A DNA stretch of 64,000 bases from Flavobacteriaceae bacterium (GTDB lineage Bacteria > Bacteroidota > Bacteroidia > Flavobacteriales > Flavobacteriaceae), in NCBI GenBank assembly GCA_027073495.1, contig JALSVQ010000164.1, positions 24,845 through 88,844 of the forward strand. The letters are read 5' to 3'. This document shows, one piece after another, positions 54,344 through 63,330 of this stretch. Numbering within the stretch: position 1 is the stretch's first letter; each line of letters starts with the position of its first letter. Under the pieces are notes generated by a model. It worked only from the letters and a program-made list of their open reading frames with translations, was not told where the DNA came from and searched no databases. The translations under genes were made by a program, and so were the position numbers.

Positions 54344-55930
54344 ATGGCTTTAATAGAAGAGATCAAACGTAGAAGAACGTTCGGTATTATATCACATCCC
54401 GATGCGGGAAAAACTACGTTAACAGAAAAGTTATTGCTTTTTGGTGGTGCTATTCAAGAAGCAGGTGCCGTAAAAAACAATAAAATTAAAAAATCGGCTA
54501 CTTCAGATTTTATGGAGATCGAACGCCAACGTGGTATTTCTGTTGCCACTTCTGTTTTAGCATTCAATTATCAAGGCAAAAAAATAAATATACTCGATAC
54601 GCCAGGGCATAAAGATTTTGCCGAAGATACGTTTCGTACGCTTACTGCTGTAGACTCTGTAATCGTTGTTATAGATGTAGCAAAAGGAGTAGAAGAAATG
54701 ACACAAAAACTCGTTGAAGTGTGTCGTATGCGCAATATTCCTATGATTGTTTTTATCAATAAAATGGATCGTGAGGGAAAAGATGCTTTTGACTTATTAG
54801 ATGAGTGTGAACAAAAACTAGGGCTTAAAACTATTCCGCTAAGCTTTCCTGTTGGAATGGGTTATGATTTTAAAGGAATATACAATATTTGGGAAAAGAA
54901 AATTAATCTTTTTTCGGCAGATAATAAACAAAAAGTATCTGAAGGTATTGAATTTACTGCTATTGATACACCAGAACTTGATGAACTAATAGGAAATAAA
55001 GCAGCCGATACATTACGAGAGGAATTGGAATTGGTTAGCGAAATTTACCCTAAATTTGATGTTGATTCGTATTTAAAAGGCGAATTACAACCTGTATTTT
55101 TTGGTTCTGCTTTAAATAATTTTGGTGTCAAAGAATTATTAGATTGTTTTGTAGAAATAGCACCACAGCCACAGCCTAAACAAGCAGATATCCGCCTTGT
55201 CGATTCTAAAGAAGAAAAAATGACAGGTTTTGTGTTTAAAATCCATGCCAATATGGATCCTAAGCACCGTGATAGATTGGCTTTCTTAAAAATAGTTTCA
55301 GGTACATTCAAACGAAATGCGAATTATATGCATATGCGTTTGGGTAAAAAAATGAAATTCTCTAGTCCAAATACCTTTTTTGCAGAAAAGAAAGAAATAG
55401 TAGAAGAGTCTTTTGCAGGTGATATAGTGGGACTTCATGATACGGGTAATTTTAAAATTGGAGACACTCTCACCGAAGGTGAGTTACTTAATTTTAAAGG
55501 AATTCCATCGTTTTCTCCAGAGCATTTTCGCTATGTTAACAATGCCGACCCAATGAAATCTAAGCAGCTAGCTAAAGGTCTTGATCAATTGATGGATGAA
55601 GGTGTTGCGCAACTTTTTACATTATCATTAAATGGTAGAAAAGTTATCGGAACCGTTGGTGCCTTGCAGTATGAAGTGATTCAACATCGTTTGGAACACG
55701 AATACGGTGCTAAATGCTCGTATGAACCTCTGAATATGCATAAAGCATGTTGGGTAAAACCTGACGATGAAAAAAATGAAGAATTTAAAGAGTTTAAACG
55801 TGTAAAACAGCGTTATTTAGCCCACGATAAACACGGACAATTGGTGTTTTTAGCTGACTCTGCTTTTACCATTCAAATGACACAAAGCAAATTTCCTAGT
55901 GTTAAATTGTATTTTACGAGTGAGGTTTAA
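54344..55930 (+). CDS. prfC: Peptide chain release factor 3 (RF3)
   Basis: 528-aa translational GTPase that recycles RF1/RF2 from the ribosome. G1 ISHPDAGKTTLTEKLL, switch I RQRGISVATSVLAF, G3 DTPGHKDFAEDTF, G4 INKMDREGKDAFD. Domain 2 and the C-terminal domain (YEPLNMHKACWV) match the RF3 length and order rather than EF-G. It has its own promoter and is monocistronic. Confidence 0.97.
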   Translation: MALIEEIKRRRTFGIISHPDAGKTTLTEKLLLFGGAIQEAGAVKNNKIKKSATSDFMEIERQRGISVATSVLAFNYQGKKINILDTPGHKDFAEDTFRTLTAVDSVIVVIDVAKGVEEMTQKLVEVCRMRNIPMIVFINKMDREGKDAFDLLDECEQKLGLKTIPLSFPVGMGYDFKGIYNIWEKKINLFSADNKQKVSEGIEFTAIDTPELDELIGNKAADTLREELELVSEIYPKFDVDSYLKGELQPVFFGSALNNFGVKELLDCFVEIAPQPQPKQADIRLVDSKEEKMTGFVFKIHANMDPKHRDRLAFLKIVSGTFKRNANYMHMRLGKKMKFSSPNTFFAEKKEIVEESFAGDIVGLHDTGNFKIGDTLTEGELLNFKGIPSFSPEHFRYVNNADPMKSKQLAKGLDQLMDEGVAQLFTLSLNGRKVIGTVGALQYEVIQHRLEHEYGAKCSYEPLNMHKACWVKPDDEKNEEFKEFKRVKQRYLAHDKHGQLVFLADSAFTIQMTQSKFPSVKLYFTSEV

Positions 55931-55983
55931 GTAGAATAATTTATCTAAATTACTATTTGCTTGAAATCAAATCAGCTAGTTGA

Positions 55984-56643
55984 TTATTTATTCTTCTCAA
56001 CATAATCCAAAACATGCTTAGGAACTTCAATATTTTTAGCCAATAAAGTATCAGTTTCTGGATCTTGTGCAACTTGTTTAATAGGAATAACGCCAGCCCA
56101 AACAGGGAAATCTAAATCTTCTTTATTATCTACAACTCCAACATCACGTACCTTGGCAGAAGCTGTTTCTATCTTTAGTTTCAGTACCAAGGTACTATCC
56201 AATTCTTTATCGCTAATAGGACGTAAACTTCCCCATCGGTTTGGTATCATCTGTTCGATGATATTTTGAAGCGCATTATATTTTTCTTGTCTTGTTGTTA
56301 TTTCAGATACACTACAAAATAACGTTGCTGCATGATAATTCACTGAATGATGAAAGGCAGAACGTGCTAAAATAAGTCCGTCCAATTGCATTACCGTAAT
56401 GCTTGCTTTTTCAGCTTTTAAAATGGATGTAAGCATTCGATTTTTTAAAGAACCGTGTAAATAGATTTCATCAGTATTAAAACCATAAGACATTGGAATG
56501 CTTATGGCTTGATTTTCATAAATATAACTAACGTGAGCAATAAAATTTTGTTTTAGAATTGCTGCTATAGCAACTTTGTCATAGGTAGCTCGTTTTGAAC
56601 CACGAATAACTTTATTTAAGTCGGTTTTTTTATAATCACTCAT
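55984..56643 (-). CDS. Pyridoxamine 5'-phosphate oxidase family flavin-binding protein
   Basis: 219 aa. Split-barrel flavin-binding fold of the type with RAT/RGSKRATYDKVAIAAIL near the N-terminus, IPMSYGFNTDEIYLHGSLKNRML, and SAFHHSVNYHAATLFCS. These small proteins bind FMN or F420 and resemble NimA-like nitroreductases; the exact activity is not determined. It lies 9 nt after the PLP-enzyme gene. Confidence 0.82.
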   Translation of the reverse strand: MSDYKKTDLNKVIRGSKRATYDKVAIAAILKQNFIAHVSYIYENQAISIPMSYGFNTDEIYLHGSLKNRMLTSILKAEKASITVMQLDGLILARSAFHHSVNYHAATLFCSVSEITTRQEKYNALQNIIEQMIPNRWGSLRPISDKELDSTLVLKLKIETASAKVRDVGVVDNKEDLDFPVWAGVIPIKQVAQDPETDTLLAKNIEVPKHVLDYVEKNK

Positions 56644-56652
56644 TCCATAAAA

Positions 56653-57855
56653 TTATATAATATTCATTTGTAGCATAATTTTACGCATCGTGTCATACGT
56701 TCTACTGATATCGCAATCCAAACCTAATGACATGCGTATCAAACCTTGAGAAAGTCCCATACTTTTTTGTTCTTCTTCAGATATTTCTGAAGATGTACTT
56801 GTTCCAGGAGCACTAAATAAAGTTTTATAAAATCCAAGACTTACTGCGAGATACCCCAATTTTTGATGTTGCATTTCTTCCATAAAAGCATTGGCTTTTT
56901 CTAAAGAACCAACATCTACCGTTAGCATACCTCCAAAACCGTAATTATTGTTAATCATACTTTTAAAAAGCGCGTGGTCAGGATGACTTTCTAATCCTGG
57001 ATAAACTACTTTTAAACTATCATCTTGAAACTTTTTGGCAATATAAGCTGCATTTTCACTATGCTGGCGCATACGTATATGCAGTGTTCTCATATTTTTC
57101 AAGATACTTGCTGCACGTAGACTATCTAATGCAGGTCCAAGGAGCATACTTGCACCATCATTAACATCTTTTAAGGCATCAATAAACGCTTGTGAACTAC
57201 AGATAGCGCCACCCATAGTATCACTAGAACCATTGATGAATTTTGTTAAACTATGTACTACAATATCAGCGCCTAACTGAATAGGAGAGAGAATCATTGG
57301 CATAAATGTATTGTCTACAACCAATGGTATATTGTGTTTTTTTGCAATTTTTGCAAGCTCAGGAATATTGGCTATTTCTAGTAATGGATTGCTTACACTC
57401 TCACAATAGATAAGTTTTGTTTGAGGTGTAATACTTGCTTCAACTTCTTTTAAATCGGTGATATTTACAAATGCGGTTTTAATGTTTAATTTTGGTAAGA
57501 AATTAGCCATAAAAGCGTGTGTTCCACCATAAATAGTTCTACTCGAAACAATATGATCTCCAGCACCACAAAGTTGCAATATAACTGGTGTAATGGCACC
57601 CATACCTGAACTCGCTACATTGGCACCCTCTGAACCTTCAAGTGCGGCAAGTGCTTGGCTCAAATAAAGATTGCTAGGCGAAGTATGTCTCGAGTATAAA
57701 TAGCAACCTTCTGAAGTGCCTTCAAAGGTATCATGCATTGATTTTGCAGTCAAAAAAGTATAGGTAGAAGAATCTGATATTGATGGGTTTACACCTCCAA
57801 ATTCACCAAAGTATTGCAAGTCTTGTATATTATTTGCGGGTTTAAAATCTTTCAT
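56653..57855 (-). CDS. Cys/Met-metabolism PLP-dependent enzyme, methionine-gamma-lyase-like
   Basis: 400 aa. Substrate-loop YSRHTSPSNLYLSQALAALE, the PLP-stacking ASSGMGAITPV, VVDNTFMPMILSPIQLGAD and the Schiff-base Lys in HSLTKFINGSSDTMGG, then SLGLDCDISRTYD at the end. Typical for the trans-sulfuration family. Whether it is methionine gamma-lyase, cystathionine gamma-lyase or O-acetylhomoserine sulfhydrylase cannot be decided from sequence. It precedes the flavin-protein gene. Confidence 0.83.
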   Translation of the reverse strand: MKDFKPANNIQDLQYFGEFGGVNPSISDSSTYTFLTAKSMHDTFEGTSEGCYLYSRHTSPSNLYLSQALAALEGSEGANVASSGMGAITPVILQLCGAGDHIVSSRTIYGGTHAFMANFLPKLNIKTAFVNITDLKEVEASITPQTKLIYCESVSNPLLEIANIPELAKIAKKHNIPLVVDNTFMPMILSPIQLGADIVVHSLTKFINGSSDTMGGAICSSQAFIDALKDVNDGASMLLGPALDSLRAASILKNMRTLHIRMRQHSENAAYIAKKFQDDSLKVVYPGLESHPDHALFKSMINNNYGFGGMLTVDVGSLEKANAFMEEMQHQKLGYLAVSLGFYKTLFSAPGTSTSSEISEEEQKSMGLSQGLIRMSLGLDCDISRTYDTMRKIMLQMNII

Positions 57856-57875
57856 TTTGGTATTATTTATGATTA

Positions 57876-58508
57876 TTATGGTATATTCAAATATTTATGG
57901 GTTTGCAATGATATTTTCCATTGCGGATTTTTCATGACATAATCAATGATTAATGGCAGCATTTTTTCGCGGTTACTCCATTCGGGTTGCAAGTATAATT
58001 CACAGTCTTTTCTTACATTTTTTACTTGATTTTCAGCAAATTTAAAATCATCTTTATTAAAGATAATCATCTTTAGTTCATCTGCTTTTTTATAGTTAGC
58101 TTCAAGTGGTAATTTTGTTTTTTTTGGTGATAAACAAACCCAATCAAAAACACCACTAAATGGGTAAGCCCCAGAAGTTTCTATATGTGTTTTGATATTT
58201 ATTTTATGCAATGATTTTGTAATATAATCTAAGTGCCACATCAATGGTTCGCCACCAGTTATGACTACTGTTTGCGCATATTTTTTGGCATCAGTTACAA
58301 TTTTATCGGTGTCAGTAGGCGGATGTAAATCTGCATTCCAGCTTTCTTTTACGTCACACCAATGGCAACCAACATCACAGCCTCCAATACGGATAAAATA
58401 AGCTGCTTTTCCTGTATGATATCCTTCGCCTTGTATGGTATAAAATGCCTCCATCAATGGCAGCATTTCGCCTTTGTCAATACGTTTTGTTTCTTCTTTT
58501 GTTAGCAT
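57876..58508 (-). CDS. queE: 7-carboxy-7-deazaguanine synthase QueE
   Basis: 210-aa radical-SAM enzyme in queuosine and archaeosine precursor synthesis. N-terminal PLMEAFYTIQGEGYHTGKAAYFIRIGGCDVGCHWCDVKESW holds the CxxxCxxC cluster motif; VVITGGEPLMWHL is the SAM-binding region. Length is normal for the Bacteroidota form. queA is at the other end of the window. It starts 18 nt past the psuG stop. Confidence 0.95.
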   Translation of the reverse strand: MLTKEETKRIDKGEMLPLMEAFYTIQGEGYHTGKAAYFIRIGGCDVGCHWCDVKESWNADLHPPTDTDKIVTDAKKYAQTVVITGGEPLMWHLDYITKSLHKINIKTHIETSGAYPFSGVFDWVCLSPKKTKLPLEANYKKADELKMIIFNKDDFKFAENQVKNVRKDCELYLQPEWSNREKMLPLIIDYVMKNPQWKISLQTHKYLNIP

Positions 58509-58526
58509 TATGCAAATGTAGTGTTT

Positions 58527-59444
58527 TTATTCTTCTTTTTGCATTGCTACTGCAATCTGTGCAGCTAGTTTTGCATTATTATAAACTAGAGCAATATTTG
58601 AATCTAAGCTCATTCCATGGGTTATTTCTTTTACTTTAGCTAATAAAAAAGGAGTACTTGCTTTGCCTTTGATGCCCATTTTTTTTTCTGCTATTAAGGC
58701 TTCATCAATGGCTTTTTGCATTGTGTCATAATCCAATTCTTCTGCTTTAGGTACTGGATTTGCTACTATAACACCTCCTTTGAGATTAAGCGTCCATTTG
58801 GTTTGGAGCAATTGTGCTATTTCAGCCGCCGATTCCATTTTAAAATTCACTTCAAAACCACTTTTTTGTGTGTAAAAAGCAGGCAATTCTTTTGTTTTAT
58901 AGCCTAAAACAGGAACACCAAAGGTTTCTAAGTATTCAAGGGTTAGTTCAAGGTCTAATATGGCCTTTATTCCTGCGCATACAACAGCTACATTGGTATT
59001 GGCTAGTTCTTGAAGATCAGCAGAAATGTCAAAAGTTTGACTTGCTCCACGATGTACACCTCCGATACCTCCCGTAGCAAAGAGTCTTATTCCTGCTAAA
59101 TCTGCAGCAATCATAGTAGCTGCTACAGTAGTTGCGCCATCTATTTTTTGTGCTAATAAATAGGGAATGTCTCTACGACTTGCTTTTATTATTTTTTCGC
59201 CTGATTGTGCTAAATAGTCAATTTCATTAATACTTAGTCCAATTTTTATTTTTCCATTGAGCAATGCTATAGTTGCAGGTATTGCTCCATTATCACGAAC
59301 TATTTTTTCAACCTCTAAAGCGGTTTCTTTATTTTTAGGATAAGGCATTCCATGAGAAATAATAGTAGATTCTAGAGCTACTATTGCTTTGTTGTTTTTA
59401 AGTGCTTCTTGCACTTCGGGGCTTATTGATAGGTAATTATGCAT
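58527..59444 (-). CDS. psuG: Pseudouridine-5'-phosphate glycosidase PsuG
   Basis: 305 aa, converts pseudouridine 5'-phosphate to uracil and ribose-5-phosphate. Family sequence includes VALESTIISHGMPYPKN, KIIKASRRDIPYLLAQK, DGATTVAATMIAADLAGI, FATGGIGGVHRGA, and the C-terminal KVKEITHGMSLDSNIALVYNNA. The start ATG overlaps the psuK stop by one base (TAATG). Its kinase partner psuK carries a nonsense codon. Confidence 0.96.
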   Translation of the reverse strand: MHNYLSISPEVQEALKNNKAIVALESTIISHGMPYPKNKETALEVEKIVRDNGAIPATIALLNGKIKIGLSINEIDYLAQSGEKIIKASRRDIPYLLAQKIDGATTVAATMIAADLAGIRLFATGGIGGVHRGASQTFDISADLQELANTNVAVVCAGIKAILDLELTLEYLETFGVPVLGYKTKELPAFYTQKSGFEVNFKMESAAEIAQLLQTKWTLNLKGGVIVANPVPKAEELDYDTMQKAIDEALIAEKKMGIKGKASTPFLLAKVKEITHGMSLDSNIALVYNNAKLAAQIAVAMQKEE

Positions 59445-60355
59445 TATATATTTTTTAGTAATTGTTGTGCATTGAGCTCAGGATGAACGGTATATTTATG
59501 TTGCACTGTCATAGCTGCACAAGATTGTGCAAACGAAACAGTTTTATGAATGTCAAAATTGTGATTGGTACCATAAACCAATCCTGCCATAAAAGCATCT
59601 CCAGCACCACTGGTGTTAGTAGCTTGTACAACCTTAGCCTCTTTTTGATAATGTCCATTGGCATCGGCGTAAGCTACACCGTTACTTCCTAATGTAATAA
59701 ATACATTTTGAACACCTTATTCAATGAAATAGGCTAATAATGAATTATAATTACCATCAGTAGCTTGTAATGAACTGAGTAACTCTGCTTCGAGTAAATT
59801 CACTTTTAAGATATGGAGTTGTTTTAATATTATTTTTGCTTTTAATGCTTTTACACCTGACACTGCGTCTAAAGCAAATTTTTTATTTGGATATTGCTGT
59901 GTGATATGCTGCAAAATTTGTTCAGGCATATTGGTGTCTAAAACACAATAGGAAGCCTTGGTTATTAATGCTTTGTTAGCATCAATTAATGAAATCGGGA
60001 CAGTATCATAAATAGCCATGGCAGAAATACCTAAAGCCAGATCATTTTGTTCATCCATTATAGCCATAAACGTAGCACTATTAGCATTTTTAAGTACTAA
60101 ACTACCTGTTGTTTGTATTTGTAATGCTTCACAAGAAGCCATGAGCTGTTTTGCAAATTCATCTTGAGCAAAAACAGTTAGAAAATGGGTATCAGATCCC
60201 AAACGAGCAAGGTTTTCTGCTATATTACGACCAACACCTCCAAAAACAGTTTCCATAGTACCGATATTAGCATCTTTGTAAATTAATTTATCCTTTGGAT
60301 AGGCTATTAAATCAATGTTTGCAGCGCCTAGGACAAGAATTTTGTGTGGTGTCAT
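59444..60355 (-). pseudogene. psuK: Pseudouridine kinase PsuK, interrupted by an in-frame TAA
   Basis: A full-length PfkB-family frame of 303 codons plus stop, uninterrupted except for TAA at codon 213 (59717-59719). The N-terminal part (GGVGRNIAENLARLGSDT, ALDAVSGVKALK) and the C-terminal part (ITLGSNGVAYADANGHY, TSGAGDAFMAGL with the catalytic Asp) both read in the same frame, so no shift is involved; a single base change explains the stop. The truncated product lacks the catalytic GAGD motif. psuG follows by overlap and would still be translatable. It could be a sequencing error. Confidence 0.85.
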
Positions 60356-60425
60356 TAAAAAAATGAAAATTAATAATTTGTTATTGTTATATTTTTGGTA
60401 AATTTACAAGATAAAAATAAATTTT

Positions 60426-61235
60426 ATGCATAAATTTAAAGCAATTTTTAAAATATCAAAACCTGTTATCGCAATGATCCATATCAAGGCGCTTCCAGGA
60501 ACTCCAAAACACCAGTTAACAGTAGAAACTATAGTATCTGAAGCTTTAAAAGAAGCTGAAATTTATCATCAAGCAGGTGTAGATGCCTTATTAATAGAAA
60601 ATATGCACGATGTGCCGTATCTCAAAAATGATGTTGGTCATGAAATCAGTACAGTAATGGCTATTATAGCTTACGAAATCAAAAAACGCTATGATTTACC
60701 TTTGGGCATTCAGATATTAGCAGGAGCCAATAAAGCTGCATTGGCAGTAGCAAAAGCCGCAAATCTTGATTTTGTACGTGTAGAAGGCTTTGTTTTTGCA
60801 CATACGGCAGACGAAGGTATTATAGAAGCTCAAGCAGCAGAAATACTGCGCTATCGCAAGGCAATTGAAGCTGAAGATGTACTTGTTTTTACAGATATTA
60901 AAAAGAAACACAGTGCGCATGCGCTAACGCAAGATGTATCGTTGTTGGACACCGCAAAAGCAGCACGCTTTTTCTTGACCAATGGTGTCATTGTTACAGG
61001 AAATCATACAGGAACTGCTGCAAGCACTGCAGAATTACAAACACTTAAAGCAGCATTAGATTTCCCTGTACTTGTAGGTTCAGGAATCACGATTGATAAT
61101 GTGGCAACTTATTTTCCTATCAGTGATGCTATGATTGTAGGTTCCTATTTCAAAAAATCAGGCTATTGGGAGAATGAAATAGACATAGCACGAGTTACAG
61201 ATTTTATGAAAAAAGTGAAGGAATTGAGAAAGTAA
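60426..61235 (+). CDS. BtpA/SgcQ-family protein
   Basis: 269 aa with a TIM-barrel layout: VIAMIHIKALPGTPKH, DALLIENMHDVPYL, LGIQILAGANKAALAVAKAANLDFVRVEGFV, ILRYRKAI, VFTDIKKKHSAHAL and VLVGSGITIDN. BtpA is known from photosystem I assembly in cyanobacteria; in other bacteria family members (SgcQ) lie in sugar operons and may be epimerases or aldolases. It is divergent from the psuK-psuG pair by 70 nt, suggesting a role in pseudouridine or pentose use. Confidence 0.88.
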   Translation: MHKFKAIFKISKPVIAMIHIKALPGTPKHQLTVETIVSEALKEAEIYHQAGVDALLIENMHDVPYLKNDVGHEISTVMAIIAYEIKKRYDLPLGIQILAGANKAALAVAKAANLDFVRVEGFVFAHTADEGIIEAQAAEILRYRKAIEAEDVLVFTDIKKKHSAHALTQDVSLLDTAKAARFFLTNGVIVTGNHTGTAASTAELQTLKAALDFPVLVGSGITIDNVATYFPISDAMIVGSYFKKSGYWENEIDIARVTDFMKKVKELRK

Positions 61236-61353
61236 TTTGAATATAACTAAAACAAATTAATTAAATACCAATAATGGTAAAAATCATCGTTTAGATATTT
61301 GTTTTATTTTGTTCATAGTTGTTTGTTATTGTTAGTAATTATTCATTTAAAAC

Positions 61354-61394
61354 CTACGAATATACATTCAAACACTACGAATATACATTGAAAC
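61354..61394 (+). promoter_or_regulatory. Tandem 20-bp repeats, possible LytTR operator
   Basis: CTACGAATATACATTCAAAC (61354-61373) and CTACGAATATACATTGAAAC (61375-61394) differ at one base and have a 21-bp period. The first ten bases of the second copy end 33 nt before a TATTTTTG -7 element (61418-61425). LytTR regulators bind direct repeats with about this period, and a LytTR gene begins at 63331. A matching CTACAATTCA pair with 21-bp period is upstream of the other LytTR locus. Confidence 0.6.
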
Positions 61395-61441
61395 TTTACT
61401 TTATGCTAATGCCACACTATTTTTGTGTTTAAAATTTATAA

Positions 61442-61621
61442 ATGAGAGAATTAACTTATATCGAAAAAACATTAATATATACTATTGTTCTTTTTAGTGT
61501 GTTCATACTAATACTTCAGTTAGACTATGGTGCGATTGCCAATATTACTGCACTAACTCTATATCTTATTGTTGTAATCATTAGAATAATAATACCCTAC
61601 ACTAAGAATAAGAATAAATAA
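61442..61621 (+). CDS. 59-aa two-helix membrane protein
   Basis: ATG at 61442, 17 nt after a TATTTTTG -7 element, to TAA at 61619-61621. Two hydrophobic segments (about 11-28 and 34-51) and a Lys/Asn-rich tail. The clean leader, tandem operator-like repeat and position directly before the LytS-type kinase gene support a real small protein, perhaps the target or a membrane partner of the two-component system. No family recognised. Confidence 0.5.
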   Translation: MRELTYIEKTLIYTIVLFSVFILILQLDYGAIANITALTLYLIVVIIRIIIPYTKNKNK

Positions 61622-61627
61622 TTGATG

Positions 61628-61635
61628 TATCTTTG
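61628..61635 (+). promoter_or_regulatory. -7 element for the TPR-kinase gene
   Basis: TATCTTTG 29 nt before the kinase ATG, giving a possible second start site inside the small-protein/kinase gap. No upstream TTG at the usual spacing. Confidence 0.4.
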
Positions 61636-61664
61636 AAAGTCTCTAATCTCATTAAAACTATAAA

Positions 61665-63329
61665 ATGAAACAACTAATTTTTTTTATAATACTATTATTT
61701 AGTTCTTTGTTATTTGCTCAAAAAAATGCAGATGACAAGGAAAATAATAAAGAACTGGAACAGTTATATGAGAATAATGCATATAGTGAAATTGTTGAAC
61801 TGTTAAAAAAGAATAACGATAAACTCTCAATGCGTGAATATAATTTGTTAACGATATCTTATGCACGTATCCAACAGTATGCCAATGGTTTGGTGTCTTC
61901 TAATAAAATGATAGAAAAGTGCAAAGAGAAAAATGATACCACAAACTTAGTTATAGCCTATAATCGTAAGGTAGAAAATCTTCTTGATTTGGAACGTTTA
62001 AAAGAGGCACTTAAACTCTGTGAAACTATAGAGCCAACCTTTAGAGTAAAGGATTCTATTCAATTTCAAAATCTTTGTTTTAAATGGGGAATACTATATA
62101 AACTAAAAAAAGATTATAATAAAGCACTTGAAGTATACGATAAAATAACACATAAGAAATATAGGGAATTAACACTGTTTACTAATAATTATGCAACAAT
62201 ATTAGAAGGATTAGGGAGGTCTGATGAAGCTATTGAATATTATAAAAAAGCAGTAGAAATTGATCTAAAAAATCATAAAGATGTAGGTCTTACATACTCA
62301 AATATTGCCCATATATTAATGAGTATAGGTCGATTAAAAGAAGCACAAAAATATTTAGATTTAGCAGAAAATAGTATTACAAAAAAAACACCGTTGCGTA
62401 CTCAAAAAATTATTTATAAATACTATTATGACTACTACCAAGGTACTAAAAATACTTTTTACGCAAGTATTTATTTGTCATTTATAGAAGACACAAATAA
62501 CAAAATTTATAACAAAAAACTCGATACAGAGTTGGAGGCTTTAAAAATTTCTTATGAGAGTAAGCGCAGACTAAATGAAGAAATAGAATCTTATAAAAAG
62601 CAAAAACTGTATGGAACTATTATTTTATTACTTATTATTCTCATTTTAGTTTCCATTCTATTCTATTTAAAATACAGAAATATTAAAGATGCCCATAAAA
62701 ATGTTGTTACAGAGCAGAAACTACTACGATCTCAGATGACGCCTCATTTCATTTTCAATTCATTATCGGTTTTACAAGGTATGATTTTAAATAATGAAAA
62801 TAAGAAATCAATTTCATATCTTTCAAAATTCTCAAAATTATTACGACTTATTTTAGAAAATTCGAGAGAAAAAGTAGTTCCAATAAGAGAGGAATTAGAA
62901 GCTATAAAGAATTATATTGATTTGCATAATATGCGAAGTGATATCACCTTTGAGTATGCACTTATTTTAGATGAAAATCTAGATGATTTAGATATCTATA
63001 TTCCACCAATGCTTATACAACCATTTATTGAAAATGCTATTGAGCACGGCTTTCAAAAAAAGTATGAAGGGGCTAAAATAACAATTCACATTTCATTGAA
63101 AGATAATAAGCTTATTTGCATTATAAAAGACAACGGTGTTGGTCTAAATGCTAAAAAGAGCACTCCAAATACTACTAAAAAATCACTATCTACCCAAATC
63201 ACTAAAGAGCGCTTGAAACTTATGGCAAAAGAATTTAAGGTTGAGACAGGATTAACCATTCAAGATAGGGGGGCGTTTAATGAAAAAGGAACACAGATTA
63301 ATTTAACATTACCATATAAAATTTTATAA
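61665..63329 (+). CDS. LytS-type sensor kinase with periplasmic TPR domain
   Basis: 554 aa. Signal peptide (MKQLIFFIILLFSSLLFAQ), a TPR-like helical region (about 25-290), one transmembrane helix (316-336), a short linker, then the His_kinase domain with phosphoacceptor His361 in RSQMTPHFIFNSLSVLQG and N-box MLIQPFIENAIEHGFQ; the G-box region is DNGVGLN. A periplasmic TPR sensor joined to a LytS-type kinase is common in Bacteroidota. It is followed by its regulator after 1 nt. Confidence 0.9.
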   Translation: MKQLIFFIILLFSSLLFAQKNADDKENNKELEQLYENNAYSEIVELLKKNNDKLSMREYNLLTISYARIQQYANGLVSSNKMIEKCKEKNDTTNLVIAYNRKVENLLDLERLKEALKLCETIEPTFRVKDSIQFQNLCFKWGILYKLKKDYNKALEVYDKITHKKYRELTLFTNNYATILEGLGRSDEAIEYYKKAVEIDLKNHKDVGLTYSNIAHILMSIGRLKEAQKYLDLAENSITKKTPLRTQKIIYKYYYDYYQGTKNTFYASIYLSFIEDTNNKIYNKKLDTELEALKISYESKRRLNEEIESYKKQKLYGTIILLLIILILVSILFYLKYRNIKDAHKNVVTEQKLLRSQMTPHFIFNSLSVLQGMILNNENKKSISYLSKFSKLLRLILENSREKVVPIREELEAIKNYIDLHNMRSDITFEYALILDENLDDLDIYIPPMLIQPFIENAIEHGFQKKYEGAKITIHISLKDNKLICIIKDNGVGLNAKKSTPNTTKKSLSTQITKERLKLMAKEFKVETGLTIQDRGAFNEKGTQINLTLPYKIL

Positions 63330-63330
63330 A

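Noticed and set aside
54571-55311. Minus-strand frames inside prfC
   Set aside because: Antisense shadows of the RF3 gene with no recognisable product.
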